From Allobosea sp. (GTDB lineage Bacteria; Pseudomonadota; Alphaproteobacteria; Rhizobiales; Beijerinckiaceae), in assembly GCA_024231975.1 (NCBI GenBank), contig JAAEQB010000012.1, forward strand, positions 124,001 through 188,000: a stretch of DNA of 64,000 nucleotides, in the 5' to 3' direction. The position numbers and the translations under genes were made by a program. How positions within the stretch are numbered: position 1 is the stretch's first letter; every line of letters starts with the position of its first letter. This document shows positions 30,222 through 38,703 of the stretch, one piece after another. A model generated the notes under the pieces. The model had not been told where the DNA came from and searched no databases. It worked only from the letters and a program-made list of their open reading frames with translations.

Positions 30222-32072
30222 CTAGTTGGCAGGCGCTGGCGGGGTGGGCGACCGCGCGAGCGTCTCGTTGGAGAAGAAGAATCTCGGTCGCCGCTCGGGC
30301 AAGACGATATCGCGCCCGCGTGCCAGCCAGGTCTCAGGCAGATAATAGAGCGGCACGACGTAGAAGCCGGAGAGCAGCAGTCGGTCGAGCGTGCGCACCG
30401 TCGCGACGAAATCCTCGCGCGAGCGCGCGCCCAGCAGCGCCTGCAAGGTTGCATCGACCGCCGGCGAACGCACGCCGGCATAGTTGAGCGCGCCCTTGCG
30501 CTCGGCATTGGCCGAGCCCCAGCGGCCGATCTGCTCGTTGCCGGGCGAGGCCGAGGCCGGCCAGGTCCACTGGATCATGTCGAAGTCGAAGGTCGAAAGC
30601 CGGCGCCAGTACTGGACATCGTCGATCAGCCGGACGGATACGGCAATGCCGAGCCGAGCCAGCGAGGTCGCATAATTCAGCGCTAGCCGCTCCTGCGGCC
30701 GATTGGTGACGGTGATCTCAAAGCCGAAGGGCTCGCCCTTTCCATCCTTGCGCAACTGCCCGTTGCTCAGCCGATAGCCGGCCGCCTCTAGCAGATCGAG
30801 CGCGCGGCGGGCTTGGTCGCGGTCGCGGCCGGATCCGTCGGTCGCGGCCGGTGCCCAGGTGCCGGCGAGAATGTCGTCGCGCACAACGCCGGGGAAGGCG
30901 GCGAGCAGCGTCTTCTCGCGCTGATCGGCCGGCACGCCGAGCGCCGAGAGCTCGCTGTCGGCGAAGAAGCTGCCGGCGCGGCGATAGACGCCGTGGAACA
31001 GGTTGCGATTGGCCCATTCGAAATCGAACAGCATCGCCAGCGCCTCGCGGACGCGAATGTCGGCGAATTGCGGGCGGCGGGTGTTGAAGACCAGCCCGGT
31101 CATGCCCTTGGGCGTCTGGAAGCGGAACGTGTCGCGGATGATCCGCCCGTCGCGCACGGCTGGCACGTCATAGCCGGTCATCCAGCGTGTCGGGTCGCTT
31201 TCGAGTCGGACATCATAAAGCCCTGCCTTGAAAGCTTCGAACAAGGCGTTGGAATCGCGGTAGAAGTCATAGCGGATCTCGTCGGCATTGAAGAGCCCGC
31301 GGGTGAGGGGATGATCCTCCGCCCAGAAATCCTTGCGCCGCTTCAGCCTGAGCATTTCGCCAGGCTTGACCTCCTCGACGATGTAGGGGCCGGAGCCGAG
31401 CGCCGGCTTGAAGCTTGTGTCGCCGAACTTCTCCGCATCGGTGGCGTGCCTGGCGAAGATCGGCATGGCGCCGATCACCAGCGGCAATTCGCGGTTGGAG
31501 CCGTCGCCCAGCTCGAAGACGACGCGGTCGGGCGAGGGGGCCTCGACCTTCGTCACCCGCGCCAGGCTGGAGCGATGAAACGGCTTGCCCTTGGTCTTCA
31601 GCATCTCGAAGGTGAAGATCACATCGTCGGCAGTCACCGGCTTGCCGTCGGAGAAGCGGGCACGCGGGTCGATCTGGAAGGCGAGGCGGGTTCGTTCCGA
31701 GTTGAGCTCGACCTTGCTCGCCAGCAGGCCATAGGCAGTGAAGGGCTCGTCGGCAGAGCGGAAGAGCAGGCTCTGCTGGACATAGCGCGGCACCGCGTCC
31801 GGGGCGACGCCAAGCACCACCAGCGGATTGAGGCTGTCGAAGGTGCCCTGCTGGCCGTAGATGATTCGCCCGCCTTTCGGCGCCTGCGGATCGGCATAGG
31901 GCAGGTGGTCGAAGCCCTTGGGCAGTTCCGGCTCGCCATGCATGGCGATGGCGGTGTCATTCTCGGCTGCAACCGCGCGTAGGTTCCCGATCGGCCCGAA
32001 AGCCGCCAGGCCCGCGAGGACGAGCCCGAGACACCAAGCGGAACGCGCCGCTGCGCTGAAAGGTCGATGCAT
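30222..32072 (-). CDS. Extracellular solute-binding protein, family 5 (YejA-like)
   Basis: Periplasmic receptor of an ABC transporter for peptides or related compounds. The 616-residue protein has an N-terminal signal sequence ending near AVAA-E and the family-5 core (YADPQAPKGGRI, RFSDGKPVTADDVIFTFE, FNTRRPQFADIRVREAL). The AHGEPELPKGF-like opening and length resemble YejA. No permease or ATPase genes lie beside it. The start at 32072 gives a normal signal peptide; an ATG at 32105 is possible. Neither has a clear ribosome site. Confidence 0.9.
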   Translation of the reverse strand: MHRPFSAAARSAWCLGLVLAGLAAFGPIGNLRAVAAENDTAIAMHGEPELPKGFDHLPYADPQAPKGGRIIYGQQGTFDSLNPLVVLGVAPDAVPRYVQQSLLFRSADEPFTAYGLLASKVELNSERTRLAFQIDPRARFSDGKPVTADDVIFTFEMLKTKGKPFHRSSLARVTKVEAPSPDRVVFELGDGSNRELPLVIGAMPIFARHATDAEKFGDTSFKPALGSGPYIVEEVKPGEMLRLKRRKDFWAEDHPLTRGLFNADEIRYDFYRDSNALFEAFKAGLYDVRLESDPTRWMTGYDVPAVRDGRIIRDTFRFQTPKGMTGLVFNTRRPQFADIRVREALAMLFDFEWANRNLFHGVYRRAGSFFADSELSALGVPADQREKTLLAAFPGVVRDDILAGTWAPAATDGSGRDRDQARRALDLLEAAGYRLSNGQLRKDGKGEPFGFEITVTNRPQERLALNYATSLARLGIAVSVRLIDDVQYWRRLSTFDFDMIQWTWPASASPGNEQIGRWGSANAERKGALNYAGVRSPAVDATLQALLGARSREDFVATVRTLDRLLLSGFYVVPLYYLPETWLARGRDIVLPERRPRFFFSNETLARSPTPPAPAN

Positions 32073-32309
32073 GCTCGAAACTGATTCCCTGCCGCAGGAT
32101 AACATGCGATCAAACTTGTCGCGCCGCGCTCTTCGGGCTGGAAACCTGCGACGGAACTCGCTAAACGCAGGCCGGCGTCATCCAAACGCCGCAATCGCGC
32201 TTGATGTGCTCACGCCGCCACCGGCTCCGGCACCTTGCTGGTTGAGCCTTGGGTGATGCATGCCGCCGGATCCGGCGGCCGAACCAGTTTCATGGTCAAG
32301 GAAACGCAG

Positions 32310-33140
32310 ATGTCAGCTTCGACCCGCCTGTCCCGGAGCCAGGGCGCCACCGCGAAGAGCACGGTCCGCGGCCTCGCGCTCGTGCTGGGCGCCGCCGTCG
32401 CTCTCACCCCGATCGCCGCGAGCGCCCAGCAGGCGCAACCGCAACGCCCGGCGAGCCGCCCGGCGGCGCCAGCTCAGCCCGCTCCGGCTCAGCAGCCGGC
32501 CCAAGGCCAGGCCGCGCAGACTGGCCCGACCGTCGTCCAGGTCAAGCCCGAGCCGTCGCAGACGAGCTGGACCAAGGTCTGCGGCAAGGACCAGGCCGCC
32601 AACAAGGAAATCTGCTACACCACCCGTGACTTCGTCTCGGATCAGGGCCAGCCGGTGCTTGCCGTCGCGATTTACGACGTCAAGGGCGACGCCAGCAAGA
32701 TCGTGCGCTTCCTGATGCCGCTCGGCCTGCTGCTGCAGCCCGGCATCCGCTTCGGCGTCGACAACGCGCAGCCGACGCCCGGCCGTTACGCGATCTGCTT
32801 CCCGAACGGCTGCTTCGCCGAGGCGCAGGTCAAGGACGACTTCATCAACGCGATGAAGAAGGGCACCAACCTCAACATCAGCGTGCAGAACCAGGGCGCG
32901 CGCGAGGTCACCTTCAGCGTGCCGATGGCCGAGTTCGCCAAGGCCTTCGACGGCGCTCCGATCGATCCGAAGGTGCTGGAAGAGCAGCAGAAGGCGCTGC
33001 AGGACGAGCTCGCCAAGCGCCAGGAGGAGCTGCGCAAGCGCCTCGGCGGCGCCGAGGCCACGCCCGGCGCGGCGCCGGCCCCCGGTACGCCGGCGGCCCC
33101 CGCTCCTGGCGCGACGCCTGCCCCGGCTCCGAAGCCCTGA
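32310..33140 (+). CDS. Invasion-associated locus B (IalB) family protein
   Basis: A 276-residue exported protein: signal peptide ending at ASAQ (about residue 38), a Pro/Ala/Gln-rich linker, the IalB domain (about 75-210, with SWTKVCGKD, two more cysteine pairs and FGVDN), and a coiled-coil-prone Gln/Lys/Glu stretch followed by a Pro/Ala-rich tail. In Bartonella the family is linked to host-cell entry, but it is widespread in free-living Rhizobiales, so no virulence role should be assumed. AGGAA lies 7 nt before the ATG at 32310. Confidence 0.88.
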   Translation: MSASTRLSRSQGATAKSTVRGLALVLGAAVALTPIAASAQQAQPQRPASRPAAPAQPAPAQQPAQGQAAQTGPTVVQVKPEPSQTSWTKVCGKDQAANKEICYTTRDFVSDQGQPVLAVAIYDVKGDASKIVRFLMPLGLLLQPGIRFGVDNAQPTPGRYAICFPNGCFAEAQVKDDFINAMKKGTNLNISVQNQGAREVTFSVPMAEFAKAFDGAPIDPKVLEEQQKALQDELAKRQEELRKRLGGAEATPGAAPAPGTPAAPAPGATPAPAPKP

Positions 33141-33148
33141 TCAGCCGA

Positions 33149-33200
33149 GCAAACAGAATGCTTATCGACGCCGGGCCTCGTGCCCGGCGTTTCTGTTTGC
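33149..33200. terminator. Nested bidirectional terminator between ialB-like gene and mazG
   Basis: An inner 9-bp stem (ACGCCGGGC / GCCCGGCGT, 33168-33190, 5-nt loop) is followed by TTCTGTTT on the plus strand. It is enclosed by a 10-bp outer pair (GCAAACAGAA at 33149-33158 and its complement at 33191-33200), giving T-rich tails in both directions. It separates two convergent genes and is the best intrinsic terminator in the window. Confidence 0.88.
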
Positions 33201-34037
33201 CTATGAGGCAGCACGCTCCGCGCGCTTGACCTGTTGCCAGAGCTCTTCGAGCTCCTCCAGCGAGGCCTGACGCGGCTCGCGCCCTTGCTGTTCCAGCGCT
33301 GCCTCGATGCCGGCGAAGCGACGCTCGAACTTGGCGTTGGCGGCGGTCAGGCAGGCCTCGGGATCGGCATCGACATGGCGGGCGAGATTGGCGATGACGA
33401 AGAGCAGGTCGCCGATCTCCTCCTGGATCGCGGCCTTGTCGCCGCCGGCGAGCGCCTCCTCGATCTCGGCGGTCTCCTCGCGGACCTTGTCGAGCACCAG
33501 CCGGGCGTCGTTCCAGTCGAAGCCGACGGTCGAGGCCTTGGCCTGGAGCTTCCAGGCCCGGGTCAGAGAGGGCAGGGAGGTCGGCACGCCTGCGAGCACG
33601 CCTTTGGCTTCCGTGGGCTCTGGTAGCCTGGCCTGCGCCCTCGCCCGCGCCTTGTCGACCTTCTCCTGCGCCTTGATCTGGCCCCAGAGCGCCTTGACCT
33701 CGGCGGGCGACAGGTCGCGCGCATCGCCGAAGACGTGAGGATGCCGGCGAATCAGCTTGGTGGTGATCGCCTCGACCACGTCGGGGAAGGCGAAGCTGCC
33801 CTGCTCCTGCGCCATCCGGGCGTGGAACACCACCTGCAGCAGGAGGTCGCCGAGCTCGTCCTTGAGATCGACCAGATCGCCGCGGGCGATGGCGTCTGCG
33901 ACCTCATGGGCCTCCTCGATCGTGTAGGGCGCGATCGACGCGAAGTCCTGCTCGAGATCCCAGGGGCAGCCCGTCCCCGGCGTGCGCAGCGCGGCCATGA
34001 TCTCGATCAGGCGCTCGATGTCGCGAGCTGGCTTCAT
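33201..34037 (-). CDS. mazG: Nucleoside triphosphate pyrophosphohydrolase MazG
   Basis: House-cleaning enzyme that hydrolyses (d)NTPs to NMP and pyrophosphate. The 278-residue protein has two MazG domains with the catalytic acidic sets (IEEAHEVADAI and KDELGDLLLQVVFHARM; then EETAEIEEAL and EEIGDLLFVIANLARH). GGAG precedes ATG 34037; a further upstream ATG at 34076 would overlap the divergent arfB start. It ends at the bidirectional terminator. Confidence 0.95.
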   Translation of the reverse strand: MKPARDIERLIEIMAALRTPGTGCPWDLEQDFASIAPYTIEEAHEVADAIARGDLVDLKDELGDLLLQVVFHARMAQEQGSFAFPDVVEAITTKLIRRHPHVFGDARDLSPAEVKALWGQIKAQEKVDKARARAQARLPEPTEAKGVLAGVPTSLPSLTRAWKLQAKASTVGFDWNDARLVLDKVREETAEIEEALAGGDKAAIQEEIGDLLFVIANLARHVDADPEACLTAANAKFERRFAGIEAALEQQGREPRQASLEELEELWQQVKRAERAAS

Positions 34038-34074
34038 CGCTGCAATTCTCCGTGGCTTGGGGTAGCGTCCTCCC

Positions 34075-34494
34075 ATGATTCAAGTGACCCCGTCCATTGC
34101 GATCGACGAGAGCGAGATCGAGGAGAGCTTCGTGCGCGCCTCCGGCCCGGGCGGGCAGAACGTCAACAAGGTCTCGACTGCGGTCGAGCTCCGATTCGAT
34201 GCGCGCCGCTCCGCTTCGTTGCCCAATGATGTCGCACTCCGCCTGATGAAGCTCGCCGGCAGCCGGCTGACGCAGGATGGCGTGATCGTCATCACCGCGC
34301 AGGAGCATCGCAGCCAGAGCCGCAACCGCGAGGAGGCGTTGGCGCGGCTGGTCGAACTGATCCGGCAGGCGGAGGTGCGGCCGAAGGTCCGGCGAGCGAC
34401 CAAGCCGACAAAGGCCTCGAAGGAGCGTCGCCTGGCCTCAAAGGAGAAGCGTTCCTCGGTCAAGTCGACCCGCGGCAAGCCGAGGTTCGACTAG
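34075..34494 (+). CDS. arfB: Peptidyl-tRNA hydrolase ArfB (ribosome rescue)
   Basis: Releases stalled nascent chains from ribosomes lacking a stop codon, as a backup to trans-translation. The 139-residue protein has the GGQ motif at residues 26-28 (SGPGGQNVNKVST) and the long basic C-terminal tail (Lys/Arg-rich) that enters the mRNA channel. It is divergent from mazG by 37 bp and is followed 1 bp later by recX. Confidence 0.93.
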   Translation: MIQVTPSIAIDESEIEESFVRASGPGGQNVNKVSTAVELRFDARRSASLPNDVALRLMKLAGSRLTQDGVIVITAQEHRSQSRNREEALARLVELIRQAEVRPKVRRATKPTKASKERRLASKEKRSSVKSTRGKPRFD

Positions 34495-34495
34495 C

Positions 34496-35047
34496 TTGAG
34501 GTCCGAGCGGGACGGGGAGGCGGAGCCGAGAGAGCGGCCGGCCCCCAAGCGGATCACGGCCGACTATCTGCGGCGCGCCGCTCTCTACTATCTCGAACGC
34601 TATTCGGTGCCGGCGGCGCAATTGCAGCGCGTCCTGCTGCGCAAGGTCGAGCGCAGTTGCCGGCATCACGGGCAGGATTCACAGCCTTTCCGTGCGACGG
34701 TGGACGAGGTCGTCGCCTCATGCGTCGCCTCGGGCCTCGTCGATGATCGCCGCTTCGCCGAAGCGCGGTCACAGAGCCTGCGGCGCAAGGGACGCTCGGC
34801 GCGGGCCGTTGCGGCCGGGCTCGCGACCAAGGGCGTCGAGCGCGGCCTTGTCGCCGAGGTGGTGGTGGCTGACGAAGACGTCGAGCTGGAGGCGGCGCGT
34901 ATCGCCGCCAAGCGCAAACGCCTTGGCCCCTGGAGCCGAGGTGACCGTGCGGCGCAGCGCCAGAAAGACATCGCGGCGCTGGCGCGGGCCGGCTTCAGCC
35001 TGGCGATCGCCCGCGCCGTGATCGACGACGCGGGCGAGGGCGGATGA
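34496..35047 (+). CDS. recX: RecX-family regulatory protein
   Basis: RecX binds RecA filaments and restrains recombination. The 183-residue protein has the three-helix repeat layout (ADYLRRAALYYLERY, then LVDDRRFAEARSQSLRRKGRS) and basic surface of RecX. It begins with TTG at 34496, one base after the arfB stop, as no in-frame ATG is available near the start; coupling with arfB is likely. recA is not in the window. Confidence 0.85.
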   Translation: MRSERDGEAEPRERPAPKRITADYLRRAALYYLERYSVPAAQLQRVLLRKVERSCRHHGQDSQPFRATVDEVVASCVASGLVDDRRFAEARSQSLRRKGRSARAVAAGLATKGVERGLVAEVVVADEDVELEAARIAAKRKRLGPWSRGDRAAQRQKDIAALARAGFSLAIARAVIDDAGEGG

Positions 35048-35059
35048 GCGTCGTCCGGC

Positions 35060-36040
35060 TCAGTCCGGCTTGACGTTGGCCTCGGCCACGACCTTGCCCC
35101 AGCGCGCGACCTCGACCTTGACGAAGTCGCCAAAGGCGGGGCCGTAGAGGTTCGGGATTTCCGAGCCGTTCTTCTTCCAGGCTTCGGTCACCATCGGCGT
35201 CGCCAGCGCCTTCTGCAGCTCGGCCGTCATCCTGGCGACGATCTCGGGCGGCGTGTTCTTCGGCGCCCACATCGCATACCAGGTCGAGACCTCGTAGCCC
35301 GGCACGCCCGCTTCCGCCGTGGTCGGCACATCGGGGAAGGCGCTGGCGCGCTTGGGCGCCGCGACGGCAAGAGCCCGCAGCGTGCCGCTGGAGATCTGCG
35401 CCGCCGAGGAGCCGAGCCCGTCGAAGGCAAGGTCGACCTGGCCGGCGACGAGGTCCTGCATCAGCGGACCGGCGCCGCGATAGGGGACATGGGTCAGGTT
35501 CACCTTGGTTGTGAGCTTGAACAGTTCGCCGGCGAGGTGATGCGTGGTGCCGTTGCCGGCTGAGCCGTAATTCAGCTTGTCGGGGTTCTTCTTGGCGAAG
35601 TCGATCAGCTCGGCGAGCGTCTTGGCCTGGACCTTGCCGGGATGGACGACCACGACCTGCGGCGGCTGGGCGATCACCCCGATCGGGATGAAATCGGTCT
35701 GGATGTTGTAGTCGAGCTTGGGATAGAGCGCCGGCGCGATGGCGTGGTGCGCCGCGCCGATGAAGAAGGTGTGGCCATCGGGCGCGGCCTTGGAGGCGGC
35801 CGAGGCGCCGACCGTGCCGCCGGCGCCGCCGCGATTGTCGATCAGGATGCGCTGGCCGAGCTGCTGCTCGAGCTGGGCGGCGAGGGGGCGGGCGAAGGCG
35901 TCGGTGCCGCCGCCGGCCGGGAACGGCACGATGAAACTGACGGGCCGCTGCGGCCAGGATTGAGCCGTCGCCACCGTAGCCGGGGCAAGCTGAGTGAGGG
36001 TGGCGAGCGCCAGCGCGCCGAGCCAGCCGGACTTCAACAT
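35060..36040 (-). CDS. TctC/Bug-family tripartite tricarboxylate transporter binding protein
   Basis: A 326-residue periplasmic carboxylate-binding protein: signal peptide to about residue 27 (ATA-Q), then the Bug family core (PVSFIVPFPAGGGTDAFARPL, NYGSAGNGTTHHLAGELFK, VPYRGAGPLMQDLVAGQVD). GGGAGG before ATG 36040 decides the start. It is divergent from an exported lyase-like gene, and no TctA/TctB membrane genes lie nearby, so it is an orphan receptor, common in this family. Ligand unknown. Confidence 0.9.
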   Translation of the reverse strand: MLKSGWLGALALATLTQLAPATVATAQSWPQRPVSFIVPFPAGGGTDAFARPLAAQLEQQLGQRILIDNRGGAGGTVGASAASKAAPDGHTFFIGAAHHAIAPALYPKLDYNIQTDFIPIGVIAQPPQVVVVHPGKVQAKTLAELIDFAKKNPDKLNYGSAGNGTTHHLAGELFKLTTKVNLTHVPYRGAGPLMQDLVAGQVDLAFDGLGSSAAQISSGTLRALAVAAPKRASAFPDVPTTAEAGVPGYEVSTWYAMWAPKNTPPEIVARMTAELQKALATPMVTEAWKKNGSEIPNLYGPAFGDFVKVEVARWGKVVAEANVKPD

Positions 36041-36198
36041 CGATTTGACCTCCCTGGGAAATTGCGGACTCTTCAAGGTCCTTGCGATGGCGCTTCAGGC
36101 GAAAAGCCGAGCGTTGGTGAGATTAGCGCATCGCGATCTTCGAATGGCAACCCGACGAAGGTCGTGGTGCCACGGCCTCATATGCTGCGGAGGTGAGC

Positions 36199-37707
36199 AT
36201 GGACGGATCGAGACTGCTGACCACGATGCTGACGCTGATCGCCGGGACTGTTTCGGCGCTCGCGCAGCCGGTGCAAAAACGCGACGAGTTCTACTGGCTC
36301 GGCCAGATCAACAAGGCGAGCACCGTCATCAACAGCGGGGAGGGCTTGCTCGATCCGGCGCTGGCGCCGCGGATCGCTGCCGGCCTCGACAAGATGCTGA
36401 AGGCGGCGGACAAGCCCGGCGCCAAGCGCCCGACCCTGGTGATCACCTTCGAGCCCTTGCTGATCGAAGCCGCCGGGGTCGAGGCGACGCTGCTGCATGC
36501 CGGCAGATCCAGCCAGGACATGCTCTCGGCCATGCGAGCGGCGATGATGCGCGACGAGCTGCTTCGGCTCGCAGGCCAGCTCAACCGGCTGAGCACGACC
36601 ATGGTCGGCCTCGCCGAGAAGCATGCCGGGACGGTCGTGCCGAACTATACCAATGGCGTCGCGGCCCAGCCCAACAGCTACGGGCATTATCTGCTCGGCC
36701 ATCTCGCCGGACTGGAACGGGACGCGCAGCGCCTGCGCGAGGCCTATGCAAGGCTCGACCGCTCGCCGATGGGCACGACAGTGCTGAACGGCACCAGCTG
36801 GCCGCTGAACCGCGCTCGCATGGCCGGTTATCTCGGCTTCGCCGCCGCGGTCGACAACGCCTATGACGCTGCCCAGATCACCGCGGCCGAGATGCCGGTC
36901 GAAGTCGGGGCGCTCGCCACCAGCATCGCGCTCCATGCCGGCGCCTTCGTCGAGGACGTCATGGTCCAGTACGCGCAGCCACGGCCCTGGATCCTGCTGA
37001 CCGAGGGCGACGGCAACACCTATGTCTCCAGCGCGATGCCACAGAAGCGCAATCCCGGCCTGCTGAACGGCGTGCGTAGCCAGGCCTCGACGGCGATCTC
37101 GCTCGGTATCGGGCGTACCATCCAGGCGCACAACATCCCACCGGGCATGAGCGACCCCAAGAGCGTGCGCGAGAATGCGGCGGTGATCTCGGGAGCCGGT
37201 GCGGTCGTGGACGGCTGGGACCGCATCCTGAAGGCGCTGGTCATCGACCCTCAGCGTGCCCTGGAAGAACTCAACAGCGACTGGACAGCCTCGCAGGAAC
37301 TTGCCGACGTGCTGATGCGCCAATACAAGCTGCCATTCCGCGTCGGGCACCATTTCGCTTCGGAGATCGTCGACCACGCCAAGGCGCACGACATCAGGCC
37401 GTCGGATTTTCCCTATGCCGAGGCACAGCGCATCTACCAGAAGACACTGAAGGAGATGGGCGTCGCCGGCGGCGAGCTGCCGATGAGCGAGACAGAGTTC
37501 CGCGCGACGCTCGATCCGGTCGCGATCGTCCGCAACCGTGCCACCGCCGGAGGGCCGCAGCCGGCGGAGATGGCACGCATGATCGCAAGCGCCAGGCAGA
37601 TGCTCGCCACGCAGGAGAGCTGGATCAAGGAACGACGCGAGCGGATCGATCAGGCGCTGGCAGGGCTCGATCGCGACTTCGACAAGGTCGTCGCGCGCGC
37701 GAACTGA
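36199..37707 (+). CDS. Exported argininosuccinate-lyase-like protein of the fumarase/aspartase superfamily
   Basis: A 502-residue protein with a signal peptide (cleavage near residue 22, ALA-Q) followed by the lyase superfamily fold: HAGRSSQDM (in argininosuccinate lyases H-GRSRNDQ), NYTNGVAAQP and the signature SSAMPQKRNP with catalytic-loop Ser277/278. In the second motif the usual catalytic His (T-H) is replaced by Asn152. True argininosuccinate lyases are cytoplasmic, so export and this change suggest a different substrate. GGAGG stands 5 nt before ATG 36199. It is divergent from a TctC-type binding protein, suggesting joint handling of a carboxylate. Confidence 0.75.
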   Translation: MDGSRLLTTMLTLIAGTVSALAQPVQKRDEFYWLGQINKASTVINSGEGLLDPALAPRIAAGLDKMLKAADKPGAKRPTLVITFEPLLIEAAGVEATLLHAGRSSQDMLSAMRAAMMRDELLRLAGQLNRLSTTMVGLAEKHAGTVVPNYTNGVAAQPNSYGHYLLGHLAGLERDAQRLREAYARLDRSPMGTTVLNGTSWPLNRARMAGYLGFAAAVDNAYDAAQITAAEMPVEVGALATSIALHAGAFVEDVMVQYAQPRPWILLTEGDGNTYVSSAMPQKRNPGLLNGVRSQASTAISLGIGRTIQAHNIPPGMSDPKSVRENAAVISGAGAVVDGWDRILKALVIDPQRALEELNSDWTASQELADVLMRQYKLPFRVGHHFASEIVDHAKAHDIRPSDFPYAEAQRIYQKTLKEMGVAGGELPMSETEFRATLDPVAIVRNRATAGGPQPAEMARMIASARQMLATQESWIKERRERIDQALAGLDRDFDKVVARAN

Positions 37708-38124
37708 CAGGAGAGGGCTGTCGCGGCGATCGGATCGGATGCGCTGCCCCGGGGGAGTATTTCGACCGGGCCAGCGAGATTCGCCAGGAAAAACGCCTTT
37801 TTTTTGGAACATTCGATGAGATTGGGATGGCAGGAGCGTTCGACCGAAAGGTTGACAGCTGTCGGCTATATAAGTTGGTATCAACCTATATTGGATGTCG
37901 AGCTTGGTCGCGATGCCAGCCTGCCTGAACCTTCCTGGCCGGAGGTGCGTTTGGCGATGAGCAGGAGTTGCTCGGGGTCGAAACGTCGGCTGACGGAGCT
38001 GCCCGCCGCCCGACAGGACGGTTTCGACAAACGCCTCGGCTGGATTGCCAACGATCCCGGTGCGTCTCGGCAGGTCGATACTGCCCGTTTCGTGCCGAAA
38101 CCCCAGATAATAGAGGAGACGACC
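37708..38124. other. Gene-free stretch before the second VOC gene
   Basis: About 417 bp with no convincing gene. It contains a T-run after a weak hairpin near 37780-37803, a GACAGCTGTC palindrome at 37854-37863, and a locally AT-rich patch (37866-37890). These may be regulatory for the following VOC gene. An open frame exists through it in phase with the VOC gene but shows no family resemblance. Confidence 0.45.
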
Positions 38125-38571
38125 ATGAAGATCGTGACCAGCTTGAGCTTCCAGGGCCAATGCCGTGAGGCGTTCGAGTTCTACGCCAAGGTTCTCGGTG
38201 GCAAGATCACAGCGGCCATGCCCTATGGCGATGGCCCTCCGGGGATGCCGATCACCGACGAGAAGTACAAGAGCTGGCTGATGCATTGCTGGCTCGAAGT
38301 CGGTGATCAGGCGCTGATGGGCGCCGACATGGATCTCGCCTGGGCGCACAACATCGACAAACCGAAGAACGGCTTCGACGTCACGCTCCACACCAATGAC
38401 AAGGCGCAGGGCCAGCGCTGGTTCGAGCAATTGTCCGAAGGGGGCAGGGCGGTGATGCCGTTCAGCGAGACCTTCTGGTCGCCTGGCTTCGGCTCCCTGG
38501 TCGACAAGTTCGGTATCCCGTGGATGGTCAACACCATCCCGTCGGCCGACTGGAAGCCGCCGCAGGGCTGA
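38125..38571 (+). CDS. VOC-superfamily protein (PhnB / 3-demethylubiquinone-9-methyltransferase-like)
   Basis: A 148-residue glyoxalase-fold protein of the PhnB/YdcZ-like type: SLSFQGQCREAFEFYAKVLGG opening, AMPYGDGPPG, and the closing FGSLVDKFGIPWMVN. The biochemical role of this group is unknown. GGAG lies upstream of ATG 38125. An extended frame upstream exists but is not part of the family. Confidence 0.88.
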   Translation: MKIVTSLSFQGQCREAFEFYAKVLGGKITAAMPYGDGPPGMPITDEKYKSWLMHCWLEVGDQALMGADMDLAWAHNIDKPKNGFDVTLHTNDKAQGQRWFEQLSEGGRAVMPFSETFWSPGFGSLVDKFGIPWMVNTIPSADWKPPQG

Positions 38572-38703
38572 TCACGCGGCGTGATCGCAAGAAAATCGCG
38601 GCGGCCTGTCGGCGTGGTCGGGGCCGCTGCGTCCTAGGGGCATCGAGCGCGCGTAAGGCCGCATGGCATCGCCAGCGGAACGCGATACGTCCCGGAGGCT
38701 CCT

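Noticed and set aside
36199..37707. Housekeeping argininosuccinate lyase (argH)
   Set aside because: Signal peptide, Asn in place of the catalytic His, and no arginine-synthesis neighbours make a true ArgH unlikely.
37804..38124. Gene or N-terminal extension upstream of the second VOC gene
   Set aside because: No family resemblance, no ribosome site, and the VOC fold is complete from 38125 with its own GGAG.
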